This document shows positions 45,320 through 53,134 of a stretch of DNA of 64,000 bases, piece by piece. The stretch's first letter is position 1, and every line of letters begins with the position of its first letter. Under the pieces are notes generated by a model. That model had not been told where the DNA came from, searched no databases, and saw only the letters and a list, made by a program, of their open reading frames with translations. The stretch is from Kytococcus aerolatus (GTDB lineage Bacteria; Actinomycetota; Actinomycetes; Actinomycetales; Dermatophilaceae). The position numbers and the translations under genes were made by a program. The DNA is taken from the NCBI RefSeq assembly GCF_900187395.1, contig NZ_FYEZ01000002.1, forward strand, positions 434,001 through 498,000. Direction: 5' to 3'.

Positions 45320-45702
45320 GAGACGAGCCGGCCTGTAAGCCGGGTCCTGTCCCGGCGGTGGATCGCTCCACCGCCGGTGACGGTCATCCATCTAGGGCAC
45401 GTGTTGCCACGTGCCTCGAGCGGTCTACCCGCACGCTCGGGCGGGACGCCCTCGAACGCGTGCTGTCCGACCTTGCTCCCGGTGGGGTTTACCGAGCCAC
45501 GCCAGTCACCTGGCGTGCTGGTGGTCTCTTACACCACCGTTTCACCCTGACCCGTGCTGGGCACGGGCGGTCTGTTCTCTGTGGCACTGTCCCGCGGATC
45601 GCTCCGGGTGGCTGTTGGCCACCACCGTTCCCTGTGGAGCCCGGACTTTCCTCGGCGGGTGCCCGGGGGCCCCGACGCGACCGTCCGGCCGACTCGTCTC
45701 GG
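45320..45702 (-). ncRNA. rnpB: RNase P RNA (type A)
   Basis: On the minus strand the region opens with GAGACGAGTCGGCCGGACGG, holds GAGGAAAGTCCGGGCTCCAC and ends with GGACCCGGCTTACAGGCCGG, all universal RNase P RNA elements; the 5' GACGAG pairs with the 3' CTCGTC as helix P1. The RNA cleaves the 5' leader of tRNA precursors. It fills nearly all of the 430-base gap between the RNB gene and the glucokinase gene. The ends are estimated to within a few bases. Confidence 0.95.
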
Positions 45703-45708
45703 CGGGGA

Positions 45709-45714
45709 AGTGTA
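45709..45714 (-). promoter_or_regulatory. -10 hexamer TACACT of rnpB
   Basis: TACACT on the minus strand lies about 7 bases before the predicted 5' end of RNase P RNA, exactly where a -10 element should be. Confidence 0.6.
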
Positions 45715-45732
45715 CGCGGGGCCCGGACGGGC

Positions 45733-46497
45733 TCAGCGCGCCGCGGCCTGCTGGGCGGCCAGCGCGGCGCCGATGATGCCGGCGTCGTTGAGCAGCTGGG
45801 CCGGCACGATGGGGGCTCGCAGGTGCAGCCTGGGCAGGAACTTCTCCGCCTTCTTGCTCACCCCGCCCCCGACGACGATGAGCTCCGGCCAGAGCAGGTT
45901 CTCCAGGGTGGAGTAGTAGGTCTGCAGGCGGTCGGCCCACTCGTCCCAGTCGAGATCCTTGGCCTCCCGCACCGAGTTCGCGGCGCGGGTCTCGGCGTCC
46001 TTGCCGTCGATCTCGATGTGCCCGAGCTCGGAGTTCGGGATGAGCACGCCGTCGTGGAGCAGGGCGGTGCCGATCCCGGTGCCCAGGGTGGTCATGAGGA
46101 CCAGGCCCCGGGTGCTGCGGGCGGCGCCGAAGTGGGCCTCGGCCAGGCCGGCGGCGTCGGCGTCGTTCAGGACGTGGACCTCCCGCTCGAGCAGGTCCGA
46201 GAAGAGGGCGTCGGCGTCGGTGCCGATCCAGCTGGAGTCGATGTTCGCGGCGGTGCGGACCGTGCCGCGGCTGACCACCGCCGGGACGGTGACGCCCACC
46301 GGCTGGCCCTGGGTCTGCTCGGCGAAGGCGTCGGCGATCCCGGCGATGATCTCGCCGACCGCCTGCGGGGTGGAGACCTCGGGTGTCTCCTCGCGGAGGC
46401 GCTCGGCGGAGAAGGCCCCGGCGGTCAGGTCGACCGGGGCCCCCTTGATGCCGCTGCCGCCGACGTCGAGGCCGAGGGTGTGCTGGGAGGTGCTCAT
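45733..46497 (-). CDS. ppgK: Polyphosphate glucokinase (ROK family)
   Basis: The 254-residue protein starts with [20 protein letters not shown], the phosphate-binding loop of polyphosphate/ATP glucokinases, then [34 protein letters not shown] and [14 protein letters not shown]. It phosphorylates glucose using polyphosphate. The ATG overlaps the map stop by four bases (ATGA), so it is the second gene of an operon with map. Confidence 0.93.
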   Translation of the reverse strand: MSTSQHTLGLDVGGSGIKGAPVDLTAGAFSAERLREETPEVSTPQAVGEIIAGIADAFAEQTQGQPVGVTVPAVVSRGTVRTAANIDSSWIGTDADALFSDLLEREVHVLNDADAAGLAEAHFGAARSTRGLVLMTTLGTGIGTALLHDGVLIPNSELGHIEIDGKDAETRAANSVREAKDLDWDEWADRLQTYYSTLENLLWPELIVVGGGVSKKAEKFLPRLHLRAPIVPAQLLNDAGIIGAALAAQQAAAR

Positions 46498-47354
46498 GGT
46501 TCGGTCAGGACCTCCGGCCCGTCGTCGGTGATGAGGATGGTGTGCTCGAACTGGGCGGAGCGCTTCAGGTCCTTGGTGAGGACCGTCCAGTCGTCCTCCC
46601 ACATGAACCAGTCGGGGGTGCCCAGGTTGAGCATCGGCTCCACGGTGAAGGTCATGCCGGGCTGGATCACGTCGTCGTAGTGGGGGGCCGCGTCGTAGTG
46701 CGGGACGATCAGGCCGCTGTGGAAGTGGGTGCCGATGCCGTGGCCGGTGTAGTCGCGGACCACCCCGTAGCCGAAGCGGCTGGCGTACATCTCGATGACC
46801 CGGCCGATGACGTTGAGCTCGCGGCCCGGCTTGGCGGCCCGGATGCCCCGCATCGTGGCCTCCTGCGTCCGCTCGACCAGCAGGCGCGACTCCTCGTCGA
46901 CCTCGCCGCAGAGGAAGGTGGCGTTGGTGTCACCGTGCACCCCGCCGATGTAGGCGGTGATGTCGATGTTGACGATGTCGCCGTCGGCCAGCTCCCGGTC
47001 GTCGGGGATGCCGTGGCAGATCACCTCGTTGACCGAGCTGCACAGCGACTTCGGGTAGCCCCGGTAGCCCAGCGTGGAGGGGTAGGCCCCGTGGTCGCAG
47101 AGGAACTCGTGGCCGACCCGGTCCAGCTCGTCGGTGGTCACCCCCGGGGCGACGGCGCGGCCGACCTCCTCGCGCGCCTGGGCGGCGAGGCGGCAGGCGA
47201 TGCGCATCTGCTCGATGGTCTCGGCGTCCTTGACCTCCGACCCCGTGAAGGGTGCCGGGGCGGGCTTGTCGACGTACTCCGGGCGCTCGATGGAGGCCGG
47301 CACGGGGCGCCGCGGCGAGACGCGGCCTGGCTTCAGCGGAGGGGCTACGGGCAT
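46494..47354 (-). CDS. map: Type I methionine aminopeptidase
   Basis: The 286-residue protein carries the five metal ligands of the family in [19 protein letters not shown] (two Asp), [11 protein letters not shown] (His), EPMLNLG (Glu) and FEHTILIT (Glu), with [16 protein letters not shown]. An N-terminal extension of about 40 Pro-rich residues is like the long actinobacterial form. It removes initiator methionine. TAGACT (47362-47367) lies 7 nt before the ATG, supporting this start over an upstream in-frame ATG. Confidence 0.96.
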   Translation of the reverse strand: MPVAPPLKPGRVSPRRPVPASIERPEYVDKPAPAPFTGSEVKDAETIEQMRIACRLAAQAREEVGRAVAPGVTTDELDRVGHEFLCDHGAYPSTLGYRGYPKSLCSSVNEVICHGIPDDRELADGDIVNIDITAYIGGVHGDTNATFLCGEVDEESRLLVERTQEATMRGIRAAKPGRELNVIGRVIEMYASRFGYGVVRDYTGHGIGTHFHSGLIVPHYDAAPHYDDVIQPGMTFTVEPMLNLGTPDWFMWEDDWTVLTKDLKRSAQFEHTILITDDGPEVLTEP

Positions 47355-47361
47355 GCGGCGC

Positions 47362-47367
47362 AGTCTA
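47362..47367 (-). promoter_or_regulatory. -10 hexamer TAGACT of map
   Basis: TAGACT on the minus strand lies 7 nt before the ATG at 47354, the strict form of the start-site pattern in this window. Confidence 0.55.
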
Positions 47368-47413
47368 GGAGGCCGCCGCCGTGGCGCGGTGCGTCGGTGC
47401 CGGGTGTGCTCGG

Positions 47414-47560
47414 TCACCCCTGCGCTTGTCGAGGCGGCCGGACCCACCGGTCGACCACCAGGGCCACGGCCGACGCTCCGGCGCAGGCGAGAGCGATCGG
47501 CAGCCACACGGTCCGGCCGCGGCGGCTGCGCGGGTCGGAGGGGGCGGGGCGTGTGTGCAA
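47414..47560 (-). CDS. Possible small membrane protein, 48 residues
   Basis: A short frame with TTG as its only plausible start would encode an Arg-rich N-terminus ([12 protein letters not shown]) and one hydrophobic segment ([16 protein letters not shown]). The layout, positive residues then one helix, is protein-like. No clear ribosome-binding site or -10 is visible, so it may be spurious. It lies in the 280-base gap upstream of map. Confidence 0.3.
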   Translation of the reverse strand: MHTRPAPSDPRSRRGRTVWLPIALACAGASAVALVVDRWVRPPRQAQG

Positions 47561-47634
47561 CCTGTCACGGCACGGAAGGGACGATCGTGCCTAGAGTGGC
47601 CCGAAACGCAGACGACGCCCCCGAGGAGGCAGCC

Positions 47635-47856
47635 GTGCAGTACTTCTACAACATCCGGACCGGCAAGGTGGAGGAGAACAACGACGAGCGCTCGCGCAGC
47701 GCCGACCTCATGGGCCCCTACGACTCGCCGGAGGAGGCCCAGCAGGCCCTGGAGACCGCCCGCCGCCGCACCGAGCAGTGGGACGAGCAGGAGCAGGACG
47801 AGGTCGACGAGCCCGGGGGCGCGAACTGGGACGCCAACCCCTTCAACGACGCCTGA
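47635..47856 (+). CDS. Small acidic SPOR-like protein, 73 residues
   Basis: The protein starts MQYFYNIRTGKVEENNDERS and continues with MGPYDSPEEAQQALETAR, like the short SPOR-type proteins found beside map in actinobacteria. It is acidic and soluble. GAGGAGG precedes the GTG start, and TAGAGT (47592-47597) is a possible -10. The function is unknown. Confidence 0.75.
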   Translation: MQYFYNIRTGKVEENNDERSRSADLMGPYDSPEEAQQALETARRRTEQWDEQEQDEVDEPGGANWDANPFNDA

Positions 47857-47908
47857 CCAGCCCATCGGCGGAGCCGTTCGCGGCTCACCGGGAACGGAGC
47901 ACCGCCCC

Positions 47909-49213
47909 ATGACCGAGCAGCACCCGCCCCTTGCCGTCGACGAGACGGCGATGGTCGCCGACCTCACGGCCCTCGTCTCCTTCCCGAGCGCCGGGGGGAG
48001 CCTGGCCGAGGAGCGCGTCCAGCGCTGGGGAGCCGAGGCCCTGCGCTGGCTCGGGGGGCGGGTGGAGCAGTGGGAGGACGAGGTCGCGACCCTGGCCCGG
48101 GAGCCCGACTGGCCCGGGCAGGAGGTCGACCGGCAGAGGATCCACGGTGTCGTGGCTCGCTTCGGTCCGCAGGAGGGCGAGCCCGCACTGGTCCTGTGCG
48201 GGCACACCGACGTGGTGCCGGCCGCGGACCCCTCCCTGTGGGCCGGCCAGGATCCCTGGACCGTCCAGCCGGTCGGTCAGGAGGAGGACTGGACGGGTCT
48301 GGGCTCCAGCGACGCCCCCTACCCCGAGGGGCTGCGCTACGTCGGGCGCGGGGTGACCGACATGAAGGGTGGGGTGGCGGCGATCCTCGCGGCGGTCCGT
48401 GCCGTCCAGTCCAGCGGGGTGACCCTCCGGCGCCCGCTGGCCGTGCACCTGGTCTCCGGGGAGGAGGACGGCGGTGCCGGCACCTTCGCCACCCTCCGAC
48501 GGGGCCACACCGGCGAGGCGTGCGTCATCGCCGAGCCGACCGCTGGGCAGCTCATCACCGCCAACGCGGGTTCGCTCACCTTCCGCCTCACCGTGCGCGG
48601 GCGCGCGGCCCACGGGGCCATGGCCGGTCAGGGGGTCAACGCCCTCACGGGCCTCCGCGTGGTGCAGGACGCGCTGGAGGACCTCCAGGCCGAGCGGCTC
48701 CGGGGCCGCCCCGCGCCCTTCGACACCTTGGACGACCCGTGGCCGCTGAGCATCGGCATCGTCCGCGGTGGTGACTGGGCCTCCACCGTGCTCGACGAGC
48801 TCGTGGTCGAGGGCCGCTTCGGGGTGCGTCCGGACGAGACCCCCGCGGAGGCCCGCGCGGCCCTCGAGGAGTGCGTGGCCGCCGCCTGCGCCGCAGACCC
48901 CTTCCTCCGGGAGCGCCCGGTGGAGGTCGAGTGGCCCGGTGGGGTCTTCGCCCCCGGGCGCCTCCCGGCCGACCACGAGCTCGGGGAGCAGATGGCCGAC
49001 GCGGTGGAGGTCGTGAGCGGGACCCGGCCCGGCCAGGTGGGTGCCCCCTACGGGTCCGACCTGCGCCAGTACGCGGCCGCGGGTGTCCCGACCCTGCAGT
49101 ACGGGCCGGGGGACATCCAGCAGGCCCACTCGGTGGACGAGTGGGTGGAGCACGCCGAGCTGGTGCGTTGTGCCCGCGCCTTCGCGCAGCTCGTCGTCAC
49201 GCGCTGCTGCTGA
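47909..49213 (+). CDS. M20-family metallopeptidase/deacylase
   Basis: The 434-residue protein has the M20 metal motifs LCGHTDVVPAADPSLW, YVGRGVTDMKGGVAAILAAV, LVSGEEDGGAGTF and CVIAEPT, plus the dimerisation lid GRAAHGAMAGQGVNAL. The family covers ArgE, DapE and carboxypeptidases; the fit to ArgE/acetylornithine deacetylase-like proteins is general, and the substrate cannot be assigned. No arginine or lysine biosynthesis gene is adjacent. Confidence 0.85.
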   Translation: MTEQHPPLAVDETAMVADLTALVSFPSAGGSLAEERVQRWGAEALRWLGGRVEQWEDEVATLAREPDWPGQEVDRQRIHGVVARFGPQEGEPALVLCGHTDVVPAADPSLWAGQDPWTVQPVGQEEDWTGLGSSDAPYPEGLRYVGRGVTDMKGGVAAILAAVRAVQSSGVTLRRPLAVHLVSGEEDGGAGTFATLRRGHTGEACVIAEPTAGQLITANAGSLTFRLTVRGRAAHGAMAGQGVNALTGLRVVQDALEDLQAERLRGRPAPFDTLDDPWPLSIGIVRGGDWASTVLDELVVEGRFGVRPDETPAEARAALEECVAAACAADPFLRERPVEVEWPGGVFAPGRLPADHELGEQMADAVEVVSGTRPGQVGAPYGSDLRQYAAAGVPTLQYGPGDIQQAHSVDEWVEHAELVRCARAFAQLVVTRCC

Positions 49214-49355
49214 GCTGCCCGGGGAGCTGGAGGGCCGCCTCCGTGACCGATCCGTGACGCTCTTGTGACCGTTCCGGTACTGACACGGGGGGTCGTCAGG
49301 CGGATGATCGCCCGGTGGTGAGTTCCGCCACGCGATCACACACCCTGGAGGAAAC

Positions 49356-51683
49356 GTGAACCCTCGCAAGCACGTGCGCCTGTCCGGAGCGGTCCTGGTG
49401 GCCCTGGCGATGACGGCCACCCCGCTGGCCCACGCCGGCGCGGCGCCGCCCGCGGACGACGCCCGCGGGCAGTCCGCCCGGCAGGACGACCTGCCCCACG
49501 AGCGTGGCGAGAAGCAGCGTGAGCTGCGCAAGGCCGCCGTGAACGCCCTCATCAAGGGCGAGGCCGAGGTGGTGACCAAGGGGAAGAAGAAGGGCAAGGT
49601 CATCCAGGTCGGCGAGGGGCGCAAGCGTCAGTACGTGCAGTACGACACGAACCGTCAGGAGAAGGTGCTCACCTTCCTGGCCGAGTTCGGCGAGAAGACC
49701 GACCCGGCCAAGGGCGGGGCACCCGGCCCGCTCCACAACGAGATCGCCGAGCCGGACCGCACCCAGGACAACTCCACGGTGTGGGCCTCCGACTTCGACG
49801 TCGCCTACTACGAGAACCTCATGTTCGGCCCGGACAACTCGATGAGGGACTTCTACGCCGACCAGTCCTCGGGGCGCTTCGACCTCCAGGGCGGTGTCTA
49901 CGACTGGGTGAAGCTGCCCTACAACGAGGCCCGTTACGGGGCGAACTCCGATGACCCGGCTGTGGAGGCCGAGGGCTACTGGTCGTACGTCAAGGACACC
50001 GCCCAGGCCTGGTACGACGACCAGAAGGCGCAGGGCAAGACCACCGCGGAGATCAAGGCGGAGCTCGCGGAGTACGACACCTGGGACCGCTACGACCACG
50101 ACGGTGACGGTGACTTCCACGAGCCCGACGGCTACGTCGACCACTTCCAGGTGGTCCACGCCGGCGAGGACGAGTCCGCCGGTGGTGGAGCCGAGGGGGA
50201 GGACGCGATCTGGGCCCACCGCTGGTACGCCTTCCCGACCCTGGAGGGTGAGGCCGGGCCGGAGGGCAACCTGCTGGGAGGCGTGCCGATCGGTGACACC
50301 GGGCTGTGGATCGGTGACTACACCACCGAGCCGGAGAACGGCGGCGTCGGAGTGTTCGTGCACGAGTTCGCCCACGACCTCGGCCTGCCCGACTACTACG
50401 ACACCAGCGGCGGTGACAACGGCTCGGCCTTCTGGACGCTCATGTCCTCCGGCTCCTGGCTGAACGAGGGCGAGGAGGCCATCGGTGACTCCGCGGGCTT
50501 CATGGGTCCCAAGGAGAAGCTGCAGCTCGGCTGGCTGGACTACGAGATCGTGACGCCCGAGGAGAACCGGGCCGTGCGCCTGGGGCCGGCCCACCACGCC
50601 ACCGGCAACCCGCAGGCCGCCGTCGTGCCGCTGCCCGACCAGATCATCACCGACGAGTACAACACCCCCTACGCCGGGGAGTGGGAGTACTGGAGCGGCA
50701 CCGGTGACAACACGGACAGCAGCCTGTCGACCACGCTCGACCTGACCTCCGCCTCCTCGGCCTCCGTGTCCGCCCGGGCCCAGATCGAGACCGAGGCCGG
50801 GTACGACGTGTACACCGCCGAGGTCTCCACCGACGGTGGTCAGACCTGGACCGAGCTCGACACCCGCGACGGCAGCTCCGGCGGCTGGACCGAGGTCTCC
50901 TACGACCTGGCCGACTACCTGGGGCAGGAGGTGGGCTTCCGGTTCCACTACCAGAGCGACGGTGGCGTCAACGAGGACGGTGTCTTCCTCGACGAGCTGA
51001 CGACCACCGTCGACGGGGCGTCCTCGGTCGACGGCGCGGAGGGCGAGGCCACCTGGACCCTGGACGGCTTCCAGCGCATCGACGGCACCGTCGAGCGCCA
51101 CGAGCCGCACTACTACCTCATGGAGAACCGCCAGTACGGCGGCTATGACGAGACGCTCGAGGTGGGCCCGTACAACTTCGGCTTCCTCGACACCCGACCC
51201 GACTGGGTGGAGCGCTTCCCGTACCAGAACGGGCTCCTGGTCTGGTACTCGAACGACGCCTATGCGGACAACAACGTGGCCCAGCACCCCGGTGGCGGCC
51301 AGGCCCTGCCGGTGGACGCCCGCCCCGAGGCCATGGCCTGGGGCGACGGCACCCTGCTGCGCAACCGCATGCAGTCCTTCGACGCCACCTTCGGCCTGGA
51401 GCCCACCGACGCGGTGACCCTGCACCGGGACGGCGTGCCCCACGAGTTCGGCGGGGACCCGGCGGTCCCGGTCTTCCACGACAGCGGTGCCAACGCCTAC
51501 TACGACCCGAGCAACCCGCAGAACTCGGTGCAGCTGCCGGGCTCCGGCGTGCGGGCCGAGGTCCTGGGCACCAAGAAGGAGACGATGGACGTCTGCTTCG
51601 GTGCGGAGTGCAGCGGGCACCACAAGGACACCACCAAGCCCACCACCCCGGGGCAGGGGAAGGGTCGTTCCGCCCAGAAGTGA
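49356..51683 (+). CDS. Secreted immune inhibitor A-like metalloprotease (family M6)
   Basis: The 775-residue protein has a Sec signal peptide (hydrophobic VLVALAMTATPLAHA), a propeptide to about residue 130, and the M6 catalytic motif HEFAHDLGLPDYYD with H336, E337 and H340. FRFHYQSDGGVNEDGVFLDE belongs to a later beta-rich (MAM/VEG-like) domain. Relatives such as Bacillus InhA cleave host defence proteins, but many environmental actinobacteria use them for nutrition. The C-terminus is a short Lys/Thr/Pro-rich tail. GGAGGA precedes the GTG start. Confidence 0.93.
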   Translation: MNPRKHVRLSGAVLVALAMTATPLAHAGAAPPADDARGQSARQDDLPHERGEKQRELRKAAVNALIKGEAEVVTKGKKKGKVIQVGEGRKRQYVQYDTNRQEKVLTFLAEFGEKTDPAKGGAPGPLHNEIAEPDRTQDNSTVWASDFDVAYYENLMFGPDNSMRDFYADQSSGRFDLQGGVYDWVKLPYNEARYGANSDDPAVEAEGYWSYVKDTAQAWYDDQKAQGKTTAEIKAELAEYDTWDRYDHDGDGDFHEPDGYVDHFQVVHAGEDESAGGGAEGEDAIWAHRWYAFPTLEGEAGPEGNLLGGVPIGDTGLWIGDYTTEPENGGVGVFVHEFAHDLGLPDYYDTSGGDNGSAFWTLMSSGSWLNEGEEAIGDSAGFMGPKEKLQLGWLDYEIVTPEENRAVRLGPAHHATGNPQAAVVPLPDQIITDEYNTPYAGEWEYWSGTGDNTDSSLSTTLDLTSASSASVSARAQIETEAGYDVYTAEVSTDGGQTWTELDTRDGSSGGWTEVSYDLADYLGQEVGFRFHYQSDGGVNEDGVFLDELTTTVDGASSVDGAEGEATWTLDGFQRIDGTVERHEPHYYLMENRQYGGYDETLEVGPYNFGFLDTRPDWVERFPYQNGLLVWYSNDAYADNNVAQHPGGGQALPVDARPEAMAWGDGTLLRNRMQSFDATFGLEPTDAVTLHRDGVPHEFGGDPAVPVFHDSGANAYYDPSNPQNSVQLPGSGVRAEVLGTKKETMDVCFGAECSGHHKDTTKPTTPGQGKGRSAQK

Positions 51684-51718
51684 CGGACCCGCTCACCGGC
51701 CCGGCCGGTGACCCGACC

Positions 51719-51756
51719 CGACGGGGCCGGAGCGCTGCGGCGCTCCGGCCCCGTCG
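51719..51756. terminator. 17-bp hairpin terminator
   Basis: Arms 51719-51735 and 51740-51756 pair perfectly around a TGCG loop, after the metalloprotease gene and before glnA. No T-tract. Confidence 0.7.
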
Positions 51757-51793
51757 GCCGTCCCGGCGGGCGGGGCGGTGGTTGGATGGAGCC

Positions 51794-53134
51794 ATGGATC
51801 GGCAGCAGGAGCACGTGCTCAGGGTCGTCGAGGAGCGGGGCATCCGCTTCCTCCGGCTGTGGTTCACCGACGTCCAGGGATCGTTGAAGTCGGTGGGTGT
51901 GGCGCCCGCGGAGCTCGAGAACGCCTTCACCGAGGGCATCGGCTTCGACGGCAGCGCCATCGAGGGCTTCGCCCGGGTGGTCGAGGCCGACACCCTCGCC
52001 ATGCCGGACGCCTCGACCTTCCAGGTGCTCCCCTGGCCGAACGGGGCGGAGGCCGGCATCGCCCGCATGTTCTGCGACATCACCCTGCCGGACGGCACGC
52101 CCAGCTCGGCCGACCCGCGGCAGGTCCTCCGTCGTGCCCTGGCCGCGACGGAGGACGAGGGCTACACCCTCTACACGCACCCGGAGATCGAGTTCTTCCT
52201 CTTCGAGCCGCAGCTGGACGAGTGGGGCCGTCCGGTGCCGATCGACGACGCCGGCTACTTCGACCACCTCGCCCACGGGGACGGTCACGACTTCCGTCGC
52301 GCCGCGATCGACATGCTGGAGACGATGGGCATCGCCGTGGAGTTCTCCCACCACGAGGGCGCCCCGGGGCAGAACGAGATCGACCTGCGCTACGCCGACG
52401 CGCTGACCACGGCGGACAACATCATGACCTTCCGGACGGTCGTCAAGGAGGTGGCCCTCTCCCAGGGGTGCTTCGCCTCCTTCATGCCCAAGCCGATGCA
52501 GGAGCACGCCGGGTCGGGGATGCACACCCACTTCTCCCTCTTCGACGGTGACCACAACGCCTTCCACGAGCCCGGGGCGGAGTACCAGCTGTCCATCACC
52601 GGGCGCCGCTTCGTCGCCGGGGTCCTGCGGCACGCCCGGGAGATCAGTGCGGTGACGAACCAGTGGGTGAACTCCTACAAGCGCCTGTGGGGCGGTGGGG
52701 AGGCCCCCGCCCACGTGTGCTGGGGGCACAACAACCGCTCGGCCATGGTGCGGATCCCGATGTACAAGCCGACCAAGGGCCAGTCGAGCCGGATCGAGGT
52801 CCGCACCCTCGACTCGGCCTGCAACCCCTATCTCGCCTTCGCGCTGGTCCTGGCGGCTGGCATGCGGGGGATCACCGAGGAGTACGAGCTGCCCCCGGAG
52901 GCCGAGGACGACGTGTGGGCCCTCACCGACCGGGAACGGCGGATCCTGGGCATCGAGCCCCTGCCCAGCTCGTTGACCGAGGCCCTGCACGTCATGGAGG
53001 AGTCCGAGCTGGTCGCCGAGACCCTGGGGGAGCACGTCTTCGACCAGCTCCTGCGCAACAAGCGGGAGGAGTGGCGGGCCTACCGGGGGCAGGTCACGCA
53101 GTACGAGCTCCAGAACTACCTGCGCCGGCTGTGA
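51794..53134 (+). CDS. glnA: Glutamine synthetase, GlnA2 type
   Basis: The 446-residue enzyme has FDGSAIEGFARV, the catalytic HPEIEFFLFEP, GSGMHTHFSLFDGDHN and NRSAMVRIPMYKP. The C-terminal NKREEWRAYRGQVTQYELQN and VWALTDRERR match GlnA2 (GSI-alpha) rather than GlnA1. It makes glutamine from glutamate and ammonia. A tyrosine occurs in YELPPE at the position of the GlnA1 adenylylation site, yet GlnA2 enzymes are usually not controlled that way. The stop overlaps the glnE start as GTGA. Confidence 0.95.
   Translation: MDRQQEHVLRVVEERGIRFLRLWFTDVQGSLKSVGVAPAELENAFTEGIGFDGSAIEGFARVVEADTLAMPDASTFQVLPWPNGAEAGIARMFCDITLPDGTPSSADPRQVLRRALAATEDEGYTLYTHPEIEFFLFEPQLDEWGRPVPIDDAGYFDHLAHGDGHDFRRAAIDMLETMGIAVEFSHHEGAPGQNEIDLRYADALTTADNIMTFRTVVKEVALSQGCFASFMPKPMQEHAGSGMHTHFSLFDGDHNAFHEPGAEYQLSITGRRFVAGVLRHAREISAVTNQWVNSYKRLWGGGEAPAHVCWGHNNRSAMVRIPMYKPTKGQSSRIEVRTLDSACNPYLAFALVLAAGMRGITEEYELPPEAEDDVWALTDRERRILGIEPLPSSLTEALHVMEESELVAETLGEHVFDQLLRNKREEWRAYRGQVTQYELQNYLRRL

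Noticed and set aside
51794-53134. glnA as the adenylylated housekeeping GlnA1
   Set aside because: The C-terminal region (VWALTDRERR, then the NKREEWRAYRGQVT ending) fits GlnA2, and the order with glnE fits glnA2-glnE.
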